Assembly (NCBI GenBank): GCA_035528995.1
Contig: DATKXO010000238.1
Coordinates: forward strand, 1 to 23,029
From: DATKXO01 sp035528995
GTDB lineage: Bacteria > Planctomycetota > Phycisphaerae > UBA1845
DNA length: 23,029 bases
Direction of reading: 5' to 3'
Position 1 is the first letter of the stretch, and the number at the start of each line of letters is the position of its first letter. Below the pieces are notes generated by a model. The model searched no databases. It was given only the letters and a program-made list of their open reading frames with translations, and was not told where the DNA came from. Position numbers and translations under genes: made by a program. Positions 16,793 to 23,029 of the stretch are shown in pieces.

Positions 16793-17413
16793 ATGAAGCC
16801 TGGATCGTCCATCTGGATCGGTGTCGCCGCTCTGGCGGCCGCACTGTGTTGGGCGTTTGACGCACCGGCCCAGGAGACCCCGCCGCCGGCCCAGCAGCCG
16901 CCCGAGGAGGCTCAGCCCACCGGCCAGACCGAGCCGGAGCCGCCGCCCACGCCGGTCGACGACGGCGACAAGCCGGTCCAGACACCATCACAACCATCCG
17001 CCGAGGACATCATCCGGCGTTTCCAGGAGGAGCAGCCGGCGGCCGTCCCGGTGCTGCCCAGCGGAGGCGACGACGAGATCATCACCCGGGCCGAACCCGA
17101 AGACCTGGCAAACGGCCCGGGACATCAACCGCGTCTGCCCGACGGGTACATGCTCAGCGATCGCACCGGGCGCCTCGGCCAGGAGGGCGGCTGGTGGGTG
17201 TTCCTCTTCGAGGCCGACAACGAGAGCCATCCCGAGCCGCCCATGAAGCTCCTGCCCTGCCAGACGCTGGAGCGGATGGTTCGCGAGTCGCGTGGCGGTC
17301 TCGATCCGGTGGTCTTTATCATCACGGCCGAGGTGACCGATTTTCAGAGTGAGAACTACCTCCTGCCGCGGAAGGTCCTGCGGAGGCGCGACTTGGGCAA
17401 TCTGCAGAAGTAG
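16793..17413 (+). CDS. Exported Pro/Glu-rich protein of unknown function
   Basis: I do not recognise this 206-residue protein by a named family. It has a signal peptide (roughly residues 1-28, ending near FDAPAQE), then about 45 residues very rich in Pro, Glu and Gln, as in flexible periplasmic linkers. A compact C-terminal domain from about residue 105 follows (PRLPDGYMLSDRTGRLGQEG, GWWVFLFEADNESHPEPPMK, VVFIITAEVTDFQSENYLLP). The last block, a strand-rich end with RKVLRRRDLGNLQ, has the look of an OB-like small beta-barrel; this is a guess. ATG 16793 is supported by GGAGG seven bases upstream and by the signal peptide, so the longer open frame is not used. It probably sits in the periplasm. 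The STAS gene begins 53 bases later and may be co-transcribed. Confidence 0.75.
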   Translation: MKPGSSIWIGVAALAAALCWAFDAPAQETPPPAQQPPEEAQPTGQTEPEPPPTPVDDGDKPVQTPSQPSAEDIIRRFQEEQPAAVPVLPSGGDDEIITRAEPEDLANGPGHQPRLPDGYMLSDRTGRLGQEGGWWVFLFEADNESHPEPPMKLLPCQTLERMVRESRGGLDPVVFIITAEVTDFQSENYLLPRKVLRRRDLGNLQK

Positions 17414-17466
17414 CCTGCGATTCACAGAGCAAGACACACGAACTCGCGGCGACTTCGGGGCACGAC

Positions 17467-17802
17467 ATGGAAATCTCGATCGAGCAGTCGAAATCGTACA
17501 CCGTGGCCCGCGTCGCCGGGGCACTCTCCACGGAGGACGCCGAGCAGTTCATCGAACGGATGCATCCCCTGGTGTCCGAACGAGGCAGCAAGGTGATCGT
17601 CGGCCTCGACCAGGTCACGTCGATCAGTTCCAGCGGCCTCAGTGCCCTGGTCAGCATCGCGACGCACGCCCGCCTGGCCGAGGGACGGGTTATCCTGGTC
17701 GGCCCGTCGAAATTCGTGAAGGGCATCCTGGAGGTCACCGAACTCGACCACTGGTTCGAGGTATGCGACGACTACGCCGAAGCTGAACAACGCTTGGCCT
17801 AG
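17467..17802 (+). CDS. STAS-domain protein, anti-sigma-factor antagonist type
   Basis: A 111-residue single STAS domain like SpoIIAA/RsbV. Such proteins bind a partner anti-sigma kinase when unphosphorylated and release the sigma factor, or act in related partner-switch circuits. The fold is complete: MEISIEQSKSYTVARVAG, GSKVIVGLDQVTSISSSGLS, RVILVGPSKFVKGILEVTEL. The phosphoacceptor is probably Ser56, immediately before Gly in SISSSGLSAL; the Asp usual two residues earlier in SpoIIAA (DSSG) is Ser here. No kinase, phosphatase or sigma gene lies in the window, so its partner is elsewhere. Its start has only a weak GGGG upstream. A role in cell-envelope stress is possible from the exported neighbour, but that is inference. 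Confidence 0.88.
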   Translation: MEISIEQSKSYTVARVAGALSTEDAEQFIERMHPLVSERGSKVIVGLDQVTSISSSGLSALVSIATHARLAEGRVILVGPSKFVKGILEVTELDHWFEVCDDYAEAEQRLA

Positions 17803-17829
17803 AACCGCGGGTGGGAGCGTGCGGCTTTT

Positions 17830-17848
17830 GAGCCGAACGCCTCGGCTC
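17830..17848 (+). other. Perfect hairpin between STAS gene and small ORF
   Basis: GAGCCGA (17830-17836) and TCGGCTC (17842-17848) pair over 7 bases with a 5-base loop, 27 bases after the STAS stop. There is no T-run downstream. It may be an RNA-stability or attenuation element ahead of the small ORF, or chance. Confidence 0.3.
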
Positions 17849-17906
17849 CGGTCTCGCCTGCCGCACCGCTGATCGCCCGGAATCATCCACAGTTGGAGAG
17901 TTGAAT

Positions 17907-17996
17907 ATGGCCATCCTCGGATTCCTCGCCGGCCTGTACTTCTGGCTCTCGACCCTCTGGCAATCCAACTTCGGCCTGGAGAGCATGCTCTACTGA
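17907..17996 (+). CDS. Small hydrophobic peptide, 29 residues
   Basis: ATG 17907 is preceded by GGAGAG (17895-17900) with a 6-base gap, one of the best ribosome sites in the window, and the frame ends at TGA 17994-17996. The peptide begins MAILGFLAGLYFWLSTLW and ends in QSNFGLESMLY. Residues 2-18 are hydrophobic with three aromatic residues, which suits a single membrane-spanning or membrane-associated helix with a short polar tail. It follows the STAS gene by 104 bases in the same direction. Function is unknown; it could be a small membrane regulator, a leader peptide, or spurious. Evidence is the ribosome site plus composition only. Confidence 0.5.
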   Translation: MAILGFLAGLYFWLSTLWQSNFGLESMLY

Positions 17997-18061
17997 CGCA
18001 GGAAGGCGGGCATCGCCCTTGCCGCGGCAGACTGACGCACTATCCACTCGTATTTTTCGTA

Positions 18062-18733
18062 TTATTCCAGCGGTTCGGTACAGCGGGGGTCTTCGTTGCG
18101 CGGGCTGTTGACGTGCGTGCCGACCGGGTGGGCGATCAGGTCGTCGGGCTGGTACGGGCGCAGCAGCGGCTGGACGCGTGAGGCATCATTGACGGCCGCA
18201 TCGAGCCACAGGGCGTAGTCCGACGGCTCGAGGATGACTGGCATCCGGTCGTGCAGCGGGCGGAGCAGGTCGTTGGGCGTTGTGGTCAGGATGGTGCAAG
18301 ACTCGATCACCGCCCCCTCGGGGCCTTCCCAGTGTTCCCACAGGCCGGCGAAGGCGAACGGGGCGCGGTCGCGCTTGCGGATGTAGTGCGGCTGCTTGCG
18401 GCCGGCGGTGCGCTGCCATTCGTAGAACCCGTCGGCCGGTATCAGACAGCGTCGCTGCCGCATGGCCGTCCGGAAGGCGGGTTTCTCGGCGGCCGTCTCC
18501 GACCGAGCGTTGATCATCCGCGCCCCCATGGCCGGGTCCTTCGACCACGACGGGATCAGCCCCCAGTGCAACATCTGAAGCTCGCGCACCTCGCCGGCCG
18601 GCATCAGCCGGACAACCGGCACCGGCTGCGTCGGGGCGATGTTGTAGCGCGGCTCGAGCGACGGCGTCTCGGGCAGGTCAAGCAGATCGGCCAGATCATC
18701 GTCGGGCGCTCCCAGCGTGTATCGTCCGCACAC
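18062..18733 (-). CDS. SRAP-domain protein (HMCES/YedK family)
   Basis: A 223-residue SOS-response-associated-peptidase domain protein that crosslinks covalently to abasic sites in single-stranded DNA through its N-terminal Cys. With GTG 18733 as start the protein begins MCGRYT, so removal of Met exposes the catalytic Cys2; GGAGGA lies 5 bases upstream. The ATG at 18757 would bury the Cys and is rejected. Active-site residues match E. coli YedK in place: Asn75 (MINARSET), Glu105 (GFYEW), His161 (HDRMPVIL), and RYNIAPTQ at residues 29-36. Length is typical. It stands alone, downstream of the ABC permease gene in the same direction with a 64-base gap. No LexA-type operator could be recognised. 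Confidence 0.95.
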   Translation of the reverse strand: MCGRYTLGAPDDDLADLLDLPETPSLEPRYNIAPTQPVPVVRLMPAGEVRELQMLHWGLIPSWSKDPAMGARMINARSETAAEKPAFRTAMRQRRCLIPADGFYEWQRTAGRKQPHYIRKRDRAPFAFAGLWEHWEGPEGAVIESCTILTTTPNDLLRPLHDRMPVILEPSDYALWLDAAVNDASRVQPLLRPYQPDDLIAHPVGTHVNSPRNEDPRCTEPLE

Positions 18734-18797
18734 GGTGCTCCTCCAGGTTCCGGCCAACGCCTGCCGCCGGTTGTCGGCGGTCGTCGCGAGGATTTTT

Positions 18798-20939
18798 CTA
18801 CGTGACCACGAGCTGATCTTCGGGCGACCAGGAGCCCGCCCGGCGCACGAGCAGCAGCCCCGCCACGAACAAGAGGCAGGCCGGCACCAGCAGATGCAGC
18901 GGCAGGAAGGCGGCCGGATCGACGCCGCCGATACCCAGCACGTCGGACAGCCCCGGCCAAACGTTCAGGCTTACCGTAATGCCGTTGTGCAGGGCATGCA
19001 TCACCACGGCCGGCCAAATGGATCGCGACTGCCAGCAGAGATACCCCAACACCACACCGAGAATCGCCGTCACCGGAAACTTGAACACGTAGAAATGGAA
19101 CGCCCCGAACACGCAGCCGGCACAGATGATGGCCGGCCACTTTCGCAGCACGGTCGCGAGCCCCCCCAACAGGAAGCCGCGAAACAGGAACTCCTCACAG
19201 ACGGCCGGCACCAGGGCCAACAGCAGCAGGGCCAGCCACGGCCGCGTGTTGGCCAGCGCCGTCTGCATGATCTCCTCCGAGGCTTCCAGCACCGCGGGCA
19301 TCGGGACGATCGACTGCTGGGCCACGGACAGGGCGTGGGCCGGCACCCAGGCGGTCAGACCCAGCAGTGCCGCCGCCGCCAGGTATCGCCCTTGCGGCCC
19401 GCCCAGGGCGAACGCTCCAACGATGTTCACTTTGAAGTAGGCACACACGCCCAGCGGAACCAGGATGAAGACGATGGGCATGACCTGCCCGGTCCGCCGC
19501 AGCACCACGGCGAAGTCCCCGGCCGATTGCAGCCCCGATTGCACGTAGAACCAGATCGGGAAGAGCAGGGCCACTACCAGGACTGCCATGGACAGCGTGG
19601 GGCGCCCGGCGGGTCGCATCAGCCGCCTCGAGAAGGTGCTCCTCAGCGAGGCCGTGTCGGCAAAGACCACCGACTCCGTGCCGAACACGCGCGTGGCCAC
19701 GGCGATGGCCGCCAACGCGTACAGACTCGTCGAAAACAGCACCAGCACCACCACCGAAGCGCCGAGTTCGCCGCCCAGCAGCAGCTCCTTGGTCAGCAGC
19801 ACCATGTTGGCCACCGGCATCACGGTCATGACGCCTTCGAGTCGGCTGGTGGGAAGCGCCGCGATCCCTCCAGGGATCAAGACGGCCAGGATGACCGGGG
19901 TGATGTAGTTCTGGGCTTCCTTGAACGTTCGGGCGAAGCTGCACACCGCGATCATGAGGGCCGACATCAGGATGGCGAACGGAATCAGCGACACCAGGAT
20001 CAGCGGCAGAGCGCCCCAGGGGAACGCGGCGTCGCCGGGCGCGCCGACCACCGACTCGAAGCCCCCGAAGTAGACCGTGGCGCTCACGCTGGCCAGGTTC
20101 AGGGCCGCCCCCATGATGGCCACCGTGGTGACCACCAGGAACTTGCCCACCACCAGGTCCAGCACCGGAACCGGACAGACCATCAGCGTCTCGAGCGTCC
20201 CGCGCTCGCGCTCGCCGGCTGTCAGGTCGATGGCCGGATAGATCGCCCCGGTGATGGTCATCAACACCAGGATCAGCGGCAGGATCTGCCCCAACATCGA
20301 TCCGGGCGTCGTCACCTCTGTCGGTTGGACGACGATCGGCTCGATGACCACAACCGGTATTCCCAGGTGGCCCAGCCGATCGCCCCTGGTCCACTCCGCC
20401 CGCCGGTCGAGGACGGCCCTGAAGCGGCGGTAGGCGCTGGCGCTGCGGACCTCCTCGGGGTCATACTTCGACGAAACCACGTATTGACGCTGGAGCGGGT
20501 CCTCGACGTGCCGCACCTCGATCTCGACACCCAGCCGGATGCGGCGCAGACGGACGCCTTCGTCAAGGTCGAAGCGACCCTCCAGGCCCACGTCGTCGGG
20601 AATGACGACCTCGAACAGGGCGGGGTCCTCCGCGGCCACCTCATCCCACTCGTCACTGCCCCGGGCCCGGGCCTGCCGTTGCAGCTCGGCGATGACCTGT
20701 TCGTCGTCGCGGAGCCACTGAAACACCTGTCGCCGGGCGACTTCGTCCTGGACGGCGAGCAGGATTTTCTCGTCCTTGAACTCGCGGGTCTGCGTGCTGA
20801 CCGCCTGAATCGAACCCAGCATCAGCAGTGGGTAGAGCACGATGGGGACGACGATCATGGCGATCAGCGTCCGCCGATCGCGCAGGATGTCGATCAGCTC
20901 CTTGACGTAGACGATCCAGATGCGGTGGCCGAAGTTCAT
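18798..20939 (-). CDS. ABC-2 type permease fused to CPBP intramembrane protease
   Basis: A 713-residue fusion. The N-terminal half is a NatB-like ABC-2 permease: IWIVYVKELIDILRDRRTLI before TM1 (about residues 28-48), a large outside domain (about 50-225), then a helix bundle with the ERERGTLETLMVCPV coupling stretch. After about residue 450 comes a CPBP (CAAX-protease and bacteriocin-processing) domain of further helices. It has all three motifs: Glu582-Glu583-x-x-x-Arg587 in CEEFLFRGF, His615 in FGAFHFYVF, and His648-x-x-x-Asn652 in MHALHNG. By family knowledge the permease forms a channel with the ATPase encoded just upstream, and the CPBP part may cut membrane substrates; the transported molecule is unknown. 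ATG 20939 overlaps the ATPase stop by 4 bases. I believe such fusions recur in planctomycetes, but the coupling is not understood. Confidence 0.88.
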   Translation of the reverse strand: MNFGHRIWIVYVKELIDILRDRRTLIAMIVVPIVLYPLLMLGSIQAVSTQTREFKDEKILLAVQDEVARRQVFQWLRDDEQVIAELQRQARARGSDEWDEVAAEDPALFEVVIPDDVGLEGRFDLDEGVRLRRIRLGVEIEVRHVEDPLQRQYVVSSKYDPEEVRSASAYRRFRAVLDRRAEWTRGDRLGHLGIPVVVIEPIVVQPTEVTTPGSMLGQILPLILVLMTITGAIYPAIDLTAGERERGTLETLMVCPVPVLDLVVGKFLVVTTVAIMGAALNLASVSATVYFGGFESVVGAPGDAAFPWGALPLILVSLIPFAILMSALMIAVCSFARTFKEAQNYITPVILAVLIPGGIAALPTSRLEGVMTVMPVANMVLLTKELLLGGELGASVVVLVLFSTSLYALAAIAVATRVFGTESVVFADTASLRSTFSRRLMRPAGRPTLSMAVLVVALLFPIWFYVQSGLQSAGDFAVVLRRTGQVMPIVFILVPLGVCAYFKVNIVGAFALGGPQGRYLAAAALLGLTAWVPAHALSVAQQSIVPMPAVLEASEEIMQTALANTRPWLALLLLALVPAVCEEFLFRGFLLGGLATVLRKWPAIICAGCVFGAFHFYVFKFPVTAILGVVLGYLCWQSRSIWPAVVMHALHNGITVSLNVWPGLSDVLGIGGVDPAAFLPLHLLVPACLLFVAGLLLVRRAGSWSPEDQLVVT

Positions 20940-21700
20940 GAAGCGCCTGCCAGCAGGGGTTCGTCCGCGTGCACGATTTTGAGGAAGATGTTGCTCAGAC
21001 GCTGTTCGCCGGCGAAGGAGCGCAGCTCATCGAGCGTCCCCTCCGCCACCAGCCTGCCGTGGTGCAGCAGGCCGATGACGTCGCACATGGACTCGGCCTC
21101 ATCGAGGTAGTGCGTGCAGAGCACGATGGTCTTGCCTTCGCGGCGCTCGCGGACGATGAAGTCCAGAATGACGCGATTGCTGAGCACGTCCAGACCGAGG
21201 GTGGGCTCGTCCAGAATGAGGATGGGCGGGTCCCCCACCAGCGCCCGGCCGATGTTGGTCCGCTGCTTCTGCCCGGTGGACAGCGCCCCCCCGCGCAGGT
21301 CGGCGAAGTCGGCCATGTCCAGCCAGTCGATCAGGTACTCGGCCCGTGCCGCCGCCTTGGCCCTGACCAGCCCCTGCAACTCGCCGAAGTAGACCAGCAG
21401 CTCTCGCGGCGACAGCCGCTGGTACAAACCGGTGTTGGCCGTCAGGAAACCGATGACCCGCTTGACCGCCCGCGGATCCTGGTTCACGTCGCGACCGGCC
21501 AGGATGGCCCGCCCCGAGGTCGGCTTCATCAGCCCGCTGAGCAGCCGCAGGGTGGTGGTCTTGCCCGCCCCGTTCGGGCCCAGCAGGCCGTAGATCTGCC
21601 CCTTACCCACGCAGAAGCTGAGCCCGTTCACGGCCCGCTTCTCACCACCGTCCGGCGCCGGAAAGGCTTTGACCAGGTTGTCGGCGATCACCATTTCCAT
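20936..21700 (-). CDS. ABC transporter ATP-binding protein (NatA-like)
   Basis: A 254-residue ABC ATPase that drives the fused permease encoded next. Walker A is GPNGAGKT (residues 41-48), the signature is LSTGQKQR (140-147), Walker B is ILILDEPTLGLD (160-171), and the switch His is in VLCTHYLDEAESM. The Q-loop region reads FLTANTGLYQRLSPRELL, typical of the NatA/CcmA-type exporters. Start: ATG 21700 (MEMVIADNLVKAF) begins at the family's first strand. GTG 21745 would add 15 residues with no resemblance to the family, and ATG 21694 is also possible. No clear Shine-Dalgarno sequence precedes 21700, but a TACAAT box lies 15 bases upstream. It overlaps the permease start by 4 bases. The substrate is unknown. 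Confidence 0.92.
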   Translation of the reverse strand: MEMVIADNLVKAFPAPDGGEKRAVNGLSFCVGKGQIYGLLGPNGAGKTTTLRLLSGLMKPTSGRAILAGRDVNQDPRAVKRVIGFLTANTGLYQRLSPRELLVYFGELQGLVRAKAAARAEYLIDWLDMADFADLRGGALSTGQKQRTNIGRALVGDPPILILDEPTLGLDVLSNRVILDFIVRERREGKTIVLCTHYLDEAESMCDVIGLLHHGRLVAEGTLDELRSFAGEQRLSNIFLKIVHADEPLLAGAS

Positions 21701-21715
21701 GTCGCGTCGGCCGGC

Positions 21716-21721
21716 ATTGTA
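21716..21721 (-). promoter_or_regulatory. Candidate -10 box (TACAAT) of ABC transporter operon
   Basis: On the minus strand TACAAT is followed by GCCGGCC. It lies 15 bases before the ATG at 21700, so the leader would be under 10 bases. The -35 position reads TGTCGC, a poor match. The gap 21746-21847 after the amidohydrolase stop contains no gene. Confidence 0.35.
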
Positions 21722-21847
21722 GCGAGCTTCGACCTCCGGCGACACACAGGCACAGCGCGCATCAGTCGCCCGCCAGGTGGCTTCCTCGGCGTCGAAGACT
21801 CAGCGCGGTGGTTGGATCGTCAGCGCGGTTTACGATGCATCGACTGA

Positions 21848-23029
21848 TCAGCGAGACATGACTGCGACGAGTTCGTTGAGCCGCGCGGCCAGGGCGTGCT
21901 CGTCGGCCGTTGCCAGGCGGCCGTCCTGAACGACCCACCGGCCGGCGACCATGACTCGGTCCGGGCGCGGGGCGTGGCACAGCATCAGGGCACCGAGCGG
22001 ATCGTGGGCCACGGCGCCGGCCAGGGCGACGTCGTCCCTGCGGTACATGACCAGGTCGGCCGCCATGTCGGGCTGCAGGCGCCCGAGTTTCTCGCGGCCC
22101 AGGACGGCCGCCCCGCCGACGGTCGCCAGTCTGAACGCTTGCGCCGTGGTGACGGCATCCGCCCCACCGGTCACCCGTTGCAGCAACAACGCCTGGCGGG
22201 CCTCGGCCAGCACGTTCCCCCCGTCGTTGCTGCTGGATCCGTCCACGCCGATCCCCACCTTGGCCCCACGCTCGATCAGCCGGCGGATCGGCGCCACTCC
22301 ACTCCCCAGGCGCATGTTCGAGCACGGACAGTGACTGATCCCCGTCCGCGTCTGGGCCAGCAGGTCGATCTCCTCGTCGTTCAGGTGCACGCAGTGGGCC
22401 AGGTACACGTCCTCACCCAGCCAGCCCTGCTCGTGCAGGAATGCGATGGGCCGCCGGCCGAACCGTTCCAGGCAGTACCGTTCCTCGTCGAGCGTCTCGG
22501 CCGCGTGCGTATGGAGCAGCACGCCGCGCTCCCGGGCCAGATCGCGCGTGTCGCGCAACAGTTCCGGGCTGATGCTGAACGGCGAGCAGGGGGCCAGGTC
22601 GATCCGCCGCATCGCGTAGGGCGATGGATCGTGGAACGCGTCGATCACCCGCACCGAATCCGCCAGGACGTCGGCCTCGGGCTCCACACAATCATCGGGC
22701 GGCAGTCCGCCGGCCGACCGCCCCACGGTCATGCTCCCGCGACAGGCATGGATGCGGATGCCCAGCTCGTCGGCGGCCTCGAGCACGGCCTCGATCCGCA
22801 AGCCCGACCCGGGCGGAAAGATGTAGAAGTGATCGCTGGTTGTGGTGCAGCCCGAGAGCAGGAGCTCGGCGATGCTGACCGACGCGGCCGCCTTGACCGC
22901 CTCGAAGTCCAACCGCCGCCACCGACCGTACAGGGCCGTCAACCAGTCGAACAAGGATGCGTTCTGCACCTCGGGCACCGCACGGGTCAGCGACTGATAC
23001 AGGTGATGATGGGTGTTGACCAGCCCCGG
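21848..23029 (-). CDS. 8-oxoguanine deaminase-like amidohydrolase (5' end outside window)
   Basis: The frame is open to the right edge, so the start is missing; 393 residues are visible. The first visible block is PGLVNTHHHLYQSLTRAVPE, the N-terminal metal-binding H-x-H site of the amidohydrolase fold. Further metal or substrate residues are in LLHTHAAETLDEERY, VYLAHCVHLNDEEIDLL and KVGIGVDGSSSNDGGN (the Asp). FDWLTALYGRW, GCTTTSDHFYIFPPG, CRGSMTVGRSAGGLPPDD and SHCPCSNMRLGSGVAPIR are marks I associate with 8-oxoguanine deaminase (EC 3.5.4.32) within the TRZ/ATZ/SAH-deaminase group; a related cytosine- or triazine-type aminohydrolase is the alternative. It would turn 8-oxoguanine to urate and ammonia in the cytoplasm. 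GTG 22978 is internal, not a start. The ABC operon follows in the same direction after 147 bases and is probably separate. Confidence 0.88.
   Translation of the reverse strand, partial: PGLVNTHHHLYQSLTRAVPEVQNASLFDWLTALYGRWRRLDFEAVKAAASVSIAELLLSGCTTTSDHFYIFPPGSGLRIEAVLEAADELGIRIHACRGSMTVGRSAGGLPPDDCVEPEADVLADSVRVIDAFHDPSPYAMRRIDLAPCSPFSISPELLRDTRDLARERGVLLHTHAAETLDEERYCLERFGRRPIAFLHEQGWLGEDVYLAHCVHLNDEEIDLLAQTRTGISHCPCSNMRLGSGVAPIRRLIERGAKVGIGVDGSSSNDGGNVLAEARQALLLQRVTGGADAVTTAQAFRLATVGGAAVLGREKLGRLQPDMAADLVMYRRDDVALAGAVAHDPLGALMLCHAPRPDRVMVAGRWVVQDGRLATADEHALAARLNELVAVMSR

Noticed and set aside
18764..18780. Hairpin CCGCCG-gttgt-CGGCGG between SRAP and permease genes
   Set aside because: Stable stem but no T-run on either strand, so a terminator call is not supported.
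18717..21110. 797-codon open frame on the plus strand opposite the ABC permease-CPBP fusion
   Set aside because: The peptide is dominated by His, Gln, Arg and Gly as expected from an antisense shadow, whereas the minus strand encodes complete ABC-2 and CPBP motifs.
1..23029. CRISPR arrays, tRNA or rRNA genes, phage or toxin-antitoxin modules
   Set aside because: No regularly spaced repeats, cloverleaf patterns, rRNA-like sequence or recognisable modules of these kinds were found on reading both strands.

Overview
The window is GC-rich (roughly two thirds G+C by eye) bacterial chromosome with short intergenic gaps, ATGA/TGATG-type gene overlaps and mostly recognisable Shine-Dalgarno sequences. 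The family mix points to a planctomycete, perhaps Phycisphaerae-like: an IS4-type transposase end, a DUF2203 protein, a large two-domain SppA, an exported DUF255/thioredoxin protein and an ABC-2 permease fused to a CPBP protease. That assignment is inference, because no rRNA or tRNA is present. No CRISPR array, tRNA or phage module was seen.

Left third (1-9523). An IS4-type transposase C-terminus ends at 168. A six-gene leftward operon (8209 down to 307) follows: five soluble GT-B/GT4-like glycosyltransferases and one membrane GT-C (PMT/ArnT-like) glycosyltransferase, with all junctions overlapping by 1-8 bases or separated by 3. Two of the soluble enzymes look like paralogues. Divergent from the operon is a LegB-like nucleotide-sugar 4,6-dehydratase (8525-9523). 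Together these look like part of a surface-polysaccharide or glycan locus; no polymerase, flippase or aminotransferase lies in the window.

Middle (9524-17996, all rightward). A TTGACA-type promoter precedes a likely three-gene unit: DUF2203 protein, unrecognised four-helix membrane protein, and membrane-anchored transglutaminase-like protein. Next is the signal peptide peptidase SppA, ending at a strong intrinsic terminator. A DUF255 (YyaL/SSP411-like) exported thioredoxin-fold protein follows, carrying an in-frame amber codon at position 83, just before its CxxC motif. Then come an exported Pro-rich protein with an unrecognised C-terminal domain, a STAS-domain anti-sigma-factor antagonist, and a 29-codon small ORF with a strong ribosome binding site that probably encodes a one-helix membrane peptide.

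Right third (18062-23029, all leftward). In transcription order: an 8-oxoguanine-deaminase-like amidohydrolase (5' end outside the window), a NatA-like ABC ATPase overlapping a permease-CPBP protease fusion by 4 bases, and an SRAP (HMCES/YedK) DNA-protein-crosslink protein whose GTG start places the catalytic Cys at position 2.

The very long reading frames opposite real genes are treated as shadows of GC-biased codon use. The most notable points are the amber-interrupted thioredoxin protein, the small ORF, the DUF2203/membrane/transglutaminase unit, the glycosyltransferase operon, and a recurring TANAAT box close to several starts. I found no clearly new defence or mobile system.
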